DNA of 61,584 nucleotides from Catelliglobosispora koreensis DSM 44566 (GTDB lineage: Bacteria > Actinomycetota > Actinomycetes > Mycobacteriales > Micromonosporaceae). This document shows, piece after piece, positions 50,354 to 57,486 of this stretch (the first letter of the stretch is position 1; the number at the start of each line of letters is the position of its first letter). The notes beneath the pieces were generated by a model that saw only the letters and a list, made by a program, of their open reading frames with translations, was not told the DNA's origin and did no database searches. The position numbers and the translations under genes are program-made. Location: assembly GCF_000379685.1 (NCBI RefSeq), contig NZ_KB903255.1:1-61584 (forward strand), in the 5' to 3' direction.

Positions 50354-51754
50354 TCACCAGGCTGACTTCTGGTAATCCTTCAGGAAACAGCCGAACAGGT
50401 CGTTGCCGAGCTCGCCTTGCACGATCGGATCGTAAACGCGGGCGGCACCGTCGACGAGGTCGAGTGGGGCGTGGAAGCCCTCCTCGGCCAGGCGGACCTT
50501 GGTCGTGTGTGGACGTTCGTCGGTGATCCAGCCGGTATCGACGGCCGTCATCAAGATGTTGTCGGTCTCGAACATTTCCCGCGCACTCGTGCGCGTGAGC
50601 ATGTTCAAGGCCGCCTTGGCCATGTTGGTGTGCGGGTGCCCAGGACCCTTGTAACCGCGGGAGAACTGACCCTCCATAGCGGACACGTTCACGACGTACT
50701 TACGGCGGGACATGGACTTGGCCATCGACGCGCGCAGGCGGCTGATCAGCACGAACGGTGCTGTCGCGTTGCACAGCTGCACTTCGAGCATCTCGATCGG
50801 GTCGACCTCATCGACGACCTGCACCCAGCTGTTCGTGGACACGACGTCCGGCACGAGGCCGCCAGCGTCGATCTGGGTGTTGCGGCTGGTGAGAGCGAGC
50901 GCGGTGACCTGCTGCGGGGTCAGCATGTCGTGTGGCATGGACTGAATCGCGGCAGCTGCCGGGGACGATCCCGTGTAGTGCCCAAACGAGATCAGCTCGG
51001 GGAGCTGACCGCCGGGCAGAGGAGCGGCTTCGGCGGCGACGAGCGGAGCGTAGGCGCCGGGGCTGCGGCGCACGGTCTGCGCCGCGTTGTTGATCAAGAT
51101 GTCGAGCGGTCCCTGATCGGCCACCGAGTCAGCCAGCGCGATGACCTGTGCCGGGTCCCGCAGGTCGATGCCGACGATGCGCAGCCGGTCGAGCCACTCG
51201 TGACTGTCTTCCATCGCCTTGAACCGGCGGACCGCGTCGTTCGGGAACCGCGTCGTGATCGTGGTGTGCGCACCATCACGAAGCAGCCGCAGCGCGATGT
51301 ACATGCCGATCTTCGCGCGGCCGCCGGTGAGCAGGGCCCGCTTGCCGGTCAGGTCGGTCCTGGCGTCGCGGCGAGCGCGGTTGAAACCGGCACACTCCGG
51401 GCACAGCTGGTGATAGAACGCATCGACCAGCGTGTAGCGCTCCTTGCAGATGTAGCAGGGACGAGCGCGCTTGAGTTCGCCCGCTGTGGCACCCGCAGTG
51501 GGGGAAACGAGCGGGATCCCAGCGGTCTCGTCGTCGATGCGCCCTGGGGCGCCGGTCGCGGTGGCGTGAGTCACCGCGTTGTCGTTTGCTAAGACGGCCG
51601 CGCGGGCATCTTTACGGCGCTGTTGCTTGACCGCCTTGAAGATCGCCGCAGTCGCGCGCCGGACCGCGACGGCATCCGGGTGCTCAGGGGGAAGCTGCTC
51701 CACCTCGGCAAGCACGTCGAGGCAGATTTCTAACCGGGTGGGATCGATTTGCAC
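50354..51754 (-). CDS. Short-chain dehydrogenase with N-terminal zinc-ribbon-like region
   Basis: The 466-aa protein has an unusual N-terminal 130 residues: a helical segment then CxxC (Cys100/Cys103) and CPEC (Cys118/Cys121), a likely zinc site. This is fused to an SDR domain with TGGRAKIG (143-150), NNAA, and a late KYVVNVSAMEGQF with the catalytic Ser; the usual YxxxK is replaced by a NMAKAAL segment. SDRs reduce or oxidise carbonyl or hydroxyl groups with NAD(P). The start is GTG 51754. It is divergent from the glucose dehydrogenase gene. Confidence 0.82.
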   Translation of the reverse strand: MQIDPTRLEICLDVLAEVEQLPPEHPDAVAVRRATAAIFKAVKQQRRKDARAAVLANDNAVTHATATGAPGRIDDETAGIPLVSPTAGATAGELKRARPCYICKERYTLVDAFYHQLCPECAGFNRARRDARTDLTGKRALLTGGRAKIGMYIALRLLRDGAHTTITTRFPNDAVRRFKAMEDSHEWLDRLRIVGIDLRDPAQVIALADSVADQGPLDILINNAAQTVRRSPGAYAPLVAAEAAPLPGGQLPELISFGHYTGSSPAAAAIQSMPHDMLTPQQVTALALTSRNTQIDAGGLVPDVVSTNSWVQVVDEVDPIEMLEVQLCNATAPFVLISRLRASMAKSMSRRKYVVNVSAMEGQFSRGYKGPGHPHTNMAKAALNMLTRTSAREMFETDNILMTAVDTGWITDERPHTTKVRLAEEGFHAPLDLVDGAARVYDPIVQGELGNDLFGCFLKDYQKSAW

Positions 51755-51789
51755 CCGGCAACTTTACCGGTCTTGCGAGGATAGGGACT

Positions 51790-52842
51790 ATGCGAGCGCT
51801 CACGGTCACAGCAGGAGTAGCCGGGTCGCTGTCGGTTCAGGACATGCCTGAGCCCACCCCGCCCGAGGGGTCATTGCAGGTCGATGGGATCGCGGTAGGC
51901 GTCTGCGGTACCGACCGGGAGATCGCGGCGGCCGAATATGGCACGGCGCCGCCGGGCGAGCAGAAGCTGATTTTGGGCCACGAGTCACTGGGCCGGGTGC
52001 GGTCGGCCCCGGCCGGAAGCGGCTTCGCCGCGGGAGATCTGATCGCTGGTGTCGTGCGCCGGCCCGATCCCGAGCCCTGCGGCGCCTGCGCGGTGGGCGA
52101 GTTCGACATGTGCCGCAACGGCGGTTACACCGAGCGCGGCATCAAGGAGGTGCATGGTTTCGGCAGCGAACGCTGGTGGATCGAGCCCGAATACGCGATC
52201 AAGGTGCCCGCATCCCTTGGCGCACTTGGCATTTTGGTCGAGCCGGCCTCGGTCGTGGCCAAGGCGTGGGAGCAGGTGGAGCGGATCGGCGGCCGGGCCT
52301 GGTTTGACCCCAAGCGGGCCTTGGTCACCGGGGCTGGGCCGATCGGCCTGCTCGGAGCTTTGCTCGGCATTCAGCGTGGCCTTGAAGTGCACGTGCTGGA
52401 CCGCGGCACCGATGGCCCGAAGCCCGATCTCGTCCGCGCCCTAGGGGCGACGTATCACGCCGAGCCCGTTGAAGAAGTGACCGAGCGGATCAAGCCGGAA
52501 ATCATCATCGAGGCGACCGGCGCCGCTCCTGTCGTCCTGGGCGCCATCGCCGGCACGCCAGCCTATGGCGTCGTGTGCCTCACCGGCATCTCATCGGGCA
52601 AGCGAAGGTTGCTCGACGTCGGTGGCATCAGCACCTCGATCGTGCTGGAAAACGATGCGATCGTTGGCTCAGTGAACGCCAACCAGAGGCATTACGCGGC
52701 CGCGGTCGACGGACTGTCCAAAGCGGACCCCGCCTGGCTAGATCGCCTCATTACCCGGCGCGTTCCGCTGGAGCAGGCCCCGGAGACCTTCGAGCCGCAG
52801 GACGGCGATATTAAGACTGTCATCTCTATCATGGAGCTATGA
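51790..52842 (+). CDS. Zinc-dependent glucose 1-dehydrogenase-like MDR protein
   Basis: The 350-aa protein shows the MDR fold: VCGTDREI (catalytic zinc Cys), GHESLGRV, the structural zinc loop CGACAVGEFDMC, then VEPASVVAKAWEQVE and the Rossmann motif VTGAGPIGLLGAL. The C-terminal region (ENDAIVGSVNANQRHY) matches the glucose dehydrogenase group. It oxidises aldoses with NAD(P). A small membrane gene follows with ATGA overlap. The start is 35 bp from the divergent SDR gene. Confidence 0.9.
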   Translation: MRALTVTAGVAGSLSVQDMPEPTPPEGSLQVDGIAVGVCGTDREIAAAEYGTAPPGEQKLILGHESLGRVRSAPAGSGFAAGDLIAGVVRRPDPEPCGACAVGEFDMCRNGGYTERGIKEVHGFGSERWWIEPEYAIKVPASLGALGILVEPASVVAKAWEQVERIGGRAWFDPKRALVTGAGPIGLLGALLGIQRGLEVHVLDRGTDGPKPDLVRALGATYHAEPVEEVTERIKPEIIIEATGAAPVVLGAIAGTPAYGVVCLTGISSGKRRLLDVGGISTSIVLENDAIVGSVNANQRHYAAAVDGLSKADPAWLDRLITRRVPLEQAPETFEPQDGDIKTVISIMEL

Positions 52843-53081
52843 CCTCTCCCGAGCGGTTCGAAGAGATCCCGCCATCACAGGCTCCGCGCCTGGTGCCGTG
52901 GACCGAGGACAGTAATTTCCTTTCCCCGGCCGGCCAGATCGCCGGCATGTCCGCTTTCGCTGACGGTGCGACGAGCAGCTACCGCAGCAAAGGCGCGAGA
53001 ATCGTCCTTAAGATCGTCGTCGGCATCCTCGTCATGGCCATCGTGCTCGCCGGTTTCTGGGGCATCTACGGCCGCTTCTGA
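52839..53081 (+). CDS. Small membrane protein (80 aa)
   Basis: The 80-aa protein has a soluble N-terminal half (PERFEEIPPSQAPRLVPWTED) and one C-terminal span (IVLKIVVGILVMAIVLAGFWGIYG). It is coupled to the glucose dehydrogenase gene by ATGA. The function is unknown. It converges with the TetR gene, overlapping by 16 bp. Confidence 0.7.
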   Translation: MTSPERFEEIPPSQAPRLVPWTEDSNFLSPAGQIAGMSAFADGATSSYRSKGARIVLKIVVGILVMAIVLAGFWGIYGRF

Positions 53082-53686
53082 TCCGCTTCGAGCCCCGACA
53101 AGATGAGTTCCAGTCCACCATGGAATTCGAGGTCGGCCGAAACAGACCGTGCCATGCTGGCGGTCTCCGCCAGCATGGGGTAAAGCTGTTGCGCCTCAAG
53201 GCTTGCCGTCCCCGGTCCGCTCAGGGAACCTAGGTGCTGGGTGAGCAGGCTGCCGATCAAATAGCTCAGTAACGCGCGAAACGCGATAACGCGCTTGTGT
53301 CCTGAGAAACCAGCATGCGCCAGGACGCTCAGGATCGCCTCGCCGAGACGGCGAACGCCATCGCTGCTTTGCCTGTGCGCCAACGTCAGCGGAGTGATCC
53401 CGGGATGTGCGCTGACCGCATGCCGGGCGCGGTCCAGCAGGACGGTCAGCTGCTTTTGCCACTTCGCCCGGGCCGGGGGCGTCACGTCGAGATCGCCCAG
53501 GACGAGGTCGACGACCAGGCGTTCCAGTTGCTCGCGGTCTTTTACATAGCGATAGACCGCCATTGTGGTCAAACCCAGCTCTGTCGCGACAGTGCGCATG
53601 GACAGAGCACTCAAGCCGTCACGGTCAATCACGGCAAGGGCGGCGGCCGCGATGGCTTCGGGCGTCAGGGAACGGGGACGTGGCAC
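53066..53686 (-). CDS. TetR-family transcriptional regulator
   Basis: The 206-aa protein has the TetR HTH in PEAIAAAALAVIDRDGLSALSMRTVATELGLTTMAVYRYVKDREQL and a TetR-C domain (about residues 80-200). It is divergent from the redoxin gene. A palindrome at 53723-53743 overlaps that gene's start codon, so it probably represses it. Confidence 0.92.
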   Translation of the reverse strand: MPRPRSLTPEAIAAAALAVIDRDGLSALSMRTVATELGLTTMAVYRYVKDREQLERLVVDLVLGDLDVTPPARAKWQKQLTVLLDRARHAVSAHPGITPLTLAHRQSSDGVRRLGEAILSVLAHAGFSGHKRVIAFRALLSYLIGSLLTQHLGSLSGPGTASLEAQQLYPMLAETASMARSVSADLEFHGGLELILSGLEADQKRP

Positions 53687-53722
53687 AGCTCATGAGCATA
53701 CGCCGTATACTTACGTACCCTG

Positions 53723-53743
53723 TAGGTGTATGGTGTACACCTA
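53723..53743. promoter_or_regulatory. TetR-type operator
   Basis: TAGGTGTA-N5-TACACCTA is an exact inverted repeat with 8-bp arms. Its last base is the A of the redoxin ATG (53743), so bound repressor would block the start region. A second symmetric stretch (CGTATAC/GTACC) lies just to the left. Confidence 0.75.
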
Positions 53744-54351
53744 TGACGCACTGGAAGGCGGGAGATGTCGTTCCCGCACGAACCCTGTCAACCATTCATG
53801 CCGCGACAGTGTCCATCCCCGATTCCGCCTGGCTGACGCATCTTCAGTTCCGCCGTTTCGCGGGCTGTCCTGTGTGCAATCTGCACCTGCGTTCCTTTGT
53901 GCGCAGGCACGATGAGATCACCCATGCTGGCGTGCGGGAGGTCGTGTTCTTCCACTCCGCGCAAGACGAGTTGTTGGAGCACGCGGCGGATCTGCCGTTC
54001 GCGGTCATCGCCGATCCGGGAAAGCATTACTACGCCGAGTTTGGGGCGGAGACTGGCAAACGCGCGCTGTTTGATCCGCGTGCTTTCGGGGCGATCGTGA
54101 AGGCTATCGGCGTCAGCATCGTTGGCGTGCTCAAGCGCGGTCACCGCGTACCCCCAATATTTCCTGAAGGTGGGCGGTATGGCCTGCCGGCTGACCTGCT
54201 CATTGACCGCGTCGGCCTGGTTCTGGCGGTGAAGTATGGCGAGCACGCCGACGACCAGTGGAGCGTCGAGGACATGCTCGCCGTCGCGCGCGAAGTCCCG
54301 GCGCCTGCGGGACCAGGCGCCGGGGTGGTGCGAGGGGGGTTAGACCGGTAG
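53743..54351 (+). CDS. Peroxiredoxin-like (AhpC/TSA-fold) family protein
   Basis: The 202-aa protein has a redoxin core: FRRFAGCPVCNLHLRSFVRRHDEI with the CPVC active site, EVVFFHSAQDELLEHAADLPFAVIADP, and a later GGRYGLPADLLIDRVGLVLAVKYGEHADDQWSVED. It probably acts in thiol-based peroxide or redox chemistry. The long frame begins inside the TetR gene; ATG 53743 is the likely start. It converges with the LPMO gene, overlapping by 12 bp. Confidence 0.87.
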   Translation: MTHWKAGDVVPARTLSTIHAATVSIPDSAWLTHLQFRRFAGCPVCNLHLRSFVRRHDEITHAGVREVVFFHSAQDELLEHAADLPFAVIADPGKHYYAEFGAETGKRALFDPRAFGAIVKAIGVSIVGVLKRGHRVPPIFPEGGRYGLPADLLIDRVGLVLAVKYGEHADDQWSVEDMLAVAREVPAPAGPGAGVVRGGLDR

Positions 54352-55227
54352 CCAGAGCGCCGCTACATAGGGCGGCTCCCAGCCGGGCAGGGACGTGTGT
54401 GCCTGGCGGCACTGGTACGTCACGCCGTTGTAGGTGACACGCGTCCCCGCGGTGTAGGCCACGCCCGCCGCCCAAGCCGGGTATTGGCCCGTGGCTGTCG
54501 GTGTCGGGCTGGCCGTGGGCGACGACGTCGGTGAGGACGTTGGCGAAGCAGACGGTGATACAGACGGGGATGTCGTTGGCTGCACACCGCCGAACGTGAC
54601 GTCACTGCAGGCGTAGAACGCCTCGGTGCTGATGCCCGGGGTCCGTTGCCAAATCGTATAGATCAGGTGACGGCCCGTCCGTCCACTGGGGATGGTGGTG
54701 TTGAAAACGTAAGACCCGTTGATGAGCGGCGGGTCGGTGACACGTGCGAACGGGACGGAATCCAGATCGGACCACTTGAGCGGGGCCGCCGGGTTCCAGC
54801 CTTGCTTAGTCATGTAGAGCTCAAACGTGCCCAGGTGGGGAGCGGTCGCCCGGAAGCGGAAGGTGAAGCTGCCAGCGCTGATCGGGGAGGCGACCCAGTC
54901 GGCACGGGGCAGGTCGAAACCGGCGTACTTGTCGCGGCCACCGCTGCACAACCGTCCATCCGGGATGATCGCCTTGTGGTTGCCGCCGGCGTTGGCCTGG
55001 TTGATCTCGTTCCAGTCATACACCGGCTGGGTGCCACCGGTGGCGACCGCGGCCTGGCAGGCGGCGGAGTCTGGGGATTCCGGCCCCTCCAGGAAGCACT
55101 GGTAGATCCGGCTCACTGGATTGATCGCGGTGCCGTGCCCTTCCGCGACGCCATTGAGCACGACCGCCGCGAGGGCCGGCGCCGCGGCGAGGACTGCCGC
55201 CGCGAAGGCCACGCGCGAAGCTCGCAT
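54340..55227 (-). CDS. Lytic polysaccharide monooxygenase (AA10) with C-terminal chitin-binding module
   Basis: The 295-aa secreted protein has a signal peptide of 30 residues. Cleavage before HGTAINP gives the N-terminal His (His31), and the second copper ligand is His84 (GGNHKAI). C-terminal elements EAFYACSDVTF fit the AA10 axial site. A Thr/Ser/Pro linker (about residues 220-245) joins a CBM5/12-like module (YPAWAAGVAYTAGTRVTYNGVTYQCRQAH). It cleaves crystalline chitin or cellulose oxidatively; the CBM favours chitin. The promoter region upstream has an AT-rich inverted repeat. It is the only clear chitin-type enzyme in the window. Confidence 0.94.
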   Translation of the reverse strand: MRASRVAFAAAVLAAAPALAAVVLNGVAEGHGTAINPVSRIYQCFLEGPESPDSAACQAAVATGGTQPVYDWNEINQANAGGNHKAIIPDGRLCSGGRDKYAGFDLPRADWVASPISAGSFTFRFRATAPHLGTFELYMTKQGWNPAAPLKWSDLDSVPFARVTDPPLINGSYVFNTTIPSGRTGRHLIYTIWQRTPGISTEAFYACSDVTFGGVQPTTSPSVSPSASPTSSPTSSPTASPTPTATGQYPAWAAGVAYTAGTRVTYNGVTYQCRQAHTSLPGWEPPYVAALWLPV

Positions 55228-55246
55228 GTAGACGTACCTTCTCTCA

Positions 55247-55260
55247 TTAAGGAAACTTAA
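55247..55260. promoter_or_regulatory. AT-rich inverted repeat upstream of the LPMO gene
   Basis: TTAAG-GAAA-CTTAA lies 20 nt before the LPMO start, within an AT-rich stretch unusual for this genome. AT-rich palindromes of this sort occur upstream of secreted polysaccharide enzymes in actinobacteria; the binding protein is unknown. Confidence 0.45.
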
Positions 55261-55331
55261 CTAAGAGATGACGTTACATCGACTAGCGTCGGGGTAACCT
55301 TTCGAAAGCCTTAATAGTTAGGCTAGGGATC

Positions 55332-56009
55332 ATGTGCGGACGTTATGCCTCGGCGCGCAGCCGGAACCAGCTGATGGAAGCGTTCAAGATCGAAGAACCT
55401 CACGCCGCTGAAGTGTCGCGTCAGGACTACAACGTGGCGCCGACGAAGAAGGCTCCCGCTGTCCTGGCCACGTTGCCAGAGGATGCCGACCCGGTGCGCG
55501 AGCTTCGATTGCTGCGCTGGGGCCTCATTCCCAGCTGGGCCAAGGACGGCAAGCAGGGCATCAACAACGCCCGCGCCGAAACGGTGCACGAGAAGCCAAC
55601 ATTCAAGAAGGCTTTCGCGGGCCGGCGGTGCTTGCTGCCCGTGGACGGTTTCTACGAATGGTTCCAGGTCGACGGCGAAAAACAGCCATTCTTCTTGCGC
55701 CCCAACGACGGCAGCGTGCTCGCCCTCGCCGGCATCTACGAGCTGTGGAAGGATTCCGAAGAGGAATCCGACCTGCGCTTCACCCTCATCACCACGCAGG
55801 CCAGCGACGCCATGGGCCACATTCACGACCGCATGCCGATGGTAATCGACGCGCAAAACTGGGACACCTGGCTCGATCCGCGCATGTCCAATGTGGAGCA
55901 AGCGCACGGCCTCATGGTTCCCGCCCACGACCTCGAGGTCTATCAGGTGGCCAAACTCGTCAACGCCGTCCGCAACAACGGCCCCGACCTCATCCAGCCC
56001 CTGACGTAA
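55332..56009 (+). CDS. SOS-response-associated (SRAP/YedK/HMCES) family protein
   Basis: The 225-aa protein starts MCGRYA, so after Met removal Cys2 is the nucleophile that crosslinks abasic sites in single-stranded DNA. It also shows YNVAPTKKAP, RWGLIPSWAKD, NARAET, CLLPVDGFYEW (catalytic Glu) and IHDRMPMVI with the conserved His. It shields abasic DNA during replication. It is divergent from the LPMO gene across 104 bp and has no strong coupling to its neighbours. Confidence 0.95.
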   Translation: MCGRYASARSRNQLMEAFKIEEPHAAEVSRQDYNVAPTKKAPAVLATLPEDADPVRELRLLRWGLIPSWAKDGKQGINNARAETVHEKPTFKKAFAGRRCLLPVDGFYEWFQVDGEKQPFFLRPNDGSVLALAGIYELWKDSEEESDLRFTLITTQASDAMGHIHDRMPMVIDAQNWDTWLDPRMSNVEQAHGLMVPAHDLEVYQVAKLVNAVRNNGPDLIQPLT

Positions 56010-56011
56010 AC

Positions 56012-56470
56012 CTAAGACTCGCAAGCGATGCCGTCGTTGTCGCCATCCAGCCTGTAGGGATCGCTGCCAATGACCCGGAAGTTGCGGTGGCTGATCTCGC
56101 CGCAGTCGACGTCGTCGCGGATCGGCAGGCAGGCGCTGTAATTGGGGTGGCAGGCGGGTTTTGGCGCGCTGCTTGTCTTCACCGGCTTGGGTGTGGGCGA
56201 CTTCGTCGTCGGGGCGGGCGCTGGTGCGGCAGCGGACGTCGTCGTGACGACGACAACCGGTTCGAGAGTGGGAGACACGACCGCTTCCGGGGACTTAGTG
56301 CGCACTGCCGGGGTCACGGAAGTCTTCGGCTCCGGCGCATCCGGTATCAGTCCGCCTAGGACAGCGCTTCCACCGCAGCAGATGGCGACGATCGCCACGA
56401 GGACAAGGACGATAACGCCCACCGGCTTCTTGAAGAAGGCCAGGACTTGATCACTGATGGTGTTGGGCAC
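56012..56470 (-). CDS. Membrane-anchored excalibur-domain protein
   Basis: The 152-aa protein has an N-terminal span (PVGVIVLVLVAIVAICC), a Thr/Pro/Ala-rich linker and a C-terminal excalibur calcium-binding motif, DCGEISHRNFRV followed by DPYRLDGDNDGIACES with the DxDxDG-like loop. It probably sits on the outer face with the calcium site exposed. It starts at GTG 56470 and converges with the SRAP gene. Confidence 0.88.
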   Translation of the reverse strand: MPNTISDQVLAFFKKPVGVIVLVLVAIVAICCGGSAVLGGLIPDAPEPKTSVTPAVRTKSPEAVVSPTLEPVVVVTTTSAAAPAPAPTTKSPTPKPVKTSSAPKPACHPNYSACLPIRDDVDCGEISHRNFRVIGSDPYRLDGDNDGIACES

Positions 56471-56558
56471 GCAGCTGAACGTAATCCTGATGACGTCACG
56501 GAGCAGTCGTCTTTTGGTTCGTCATCTAAGTATTTCGGCGTCCCCCGAAAGTGGACAG

Positions 56559-57476
56559 TTAGGACGCGGCGGCTTTGACGAGCGCGCGGTGGAGGAACTT
56601 GGCGTCACCCAGCAACTGGCGCAAGCGTTTCTCCAGCCCGGCGATCGGGACGAGATTTTGGGGCGCGCGAGGGTCCTTGTAGGGCACGGAAGCGAACCTC
56701 GGCAGCGTCACGGCTGACAGGTCAGCGAGCCGGATCGCTTCGTGCTCAGGCAACTCCGCCGAACACTCGACCCGCACGATGCCCGCCCAGGGCGCGCCTT
56801 TGACACCGGGCAGGCGCAAATACCACGTTAGGCGTTCATACACTCCAGCGATGCGGAAGACCGGCGTGCGCTGCCCCGCGGTTAGCGAGGTCACGACCGG
56901 GATGAGCCGCTCGGGAAGGTATTGCTTCTGTTGCGTCTTAACGTATCCCAGCGTCCGTGGCAAAGCGTCCCGGCTGCGCAGAGGACCATCAACAATGAGC
57001 AAATCATCGGGCGTACGCGTCAGCCCCGACACCGCGATCTCAAGCTCGATGAGCGAGCGCTGAACGGCGTTGGACAGGTCGGTTTCGTCAGCCCCGACAA
57101 TGGATTCAGCCCGGTAACGAGCCGGAGCGGTGCCCACATCGGACACATCCTCGGCGGAGGTGAAGATGGTGCGCTCCACGCGCGCCTCGGTGAGCTTGGC
57201 GGACCCTGGCGTGCACTCCACGACGCCAGCGGCATAGGAGCACGCGAGCCCGGGGTGTTCGCCGATCCACAGGCGGGCATCGGTGCGGCGGACTCCGTCA
57301 ACGAGCAGGACCCGCTGTGGCGCGGCCAGCCCTGCGGGCGGATCCATAGGGCGCCATTGTTTCTCGCCCAGTTCAATAGCGAGATCGAGCTTCGCGCTGC
57401 TCGTCTCTGCCGGACCGTCGCTTGCGTCGCGGCTGGACCCGAAGCCCGGGTTCCACGCATCGACGTAAAATAACAT
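56559..57476 (-). CDS. NurA-like 5'-3' nuclease domain protein
   Basis: The 305-aa protein has features of NurA nucleases: an acidic VLLVDGVRR motif near residue 58 (motif I Asp), LLIVDGPL near residue 160, LGYVKTQQKQYLP, and a C-terminal FLHRAL with a late His. NurA partners HerA, Mre11 and Rad50 in DNA end resection. Here it is the last gene of the HerA-SbcD-SbcC-NurA operon, 10 bp after sbcC, which is the strongest support. Direct homology is moderate by eye. Confidence 0.68.
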   Translation of the reverse strand: MLFYVDAWNPGFGSSRDASDGPAETSSAKLDLAIELGEKQWRPMDPPAGLAAPQRVLLVDGVRRTDARLWIGEHPGLACSYAAGVVECTPGSAKLTEARVERTIFTSAEDVSDVGTAPARYRAESIVGADETDLSNAVQRSLIELEIAVSGLTRTPDDLLIVDGPLRSRDALPRTLGYVKTQQKQYLPERLIPVVTSLTAGQRTPVFRIAGVYERLTWYLRLPGVKGAPWAGIVRVECSAELPEHEAIRLADLSAVTLPRFASVPYKDPRAPQNLVPIAGLEKRLRQLLGDAKFLHRALVKAAAS

Positions 57477-57486
57477 GACTGTAGTT

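Noticed and set aside
50417-51592. 391-aa plus-strand frame antisense to the SDR gene
   Set aside because: The SDR strand has motifs (TGGRAKIG, NNAA) and coding bias; this frame has none.
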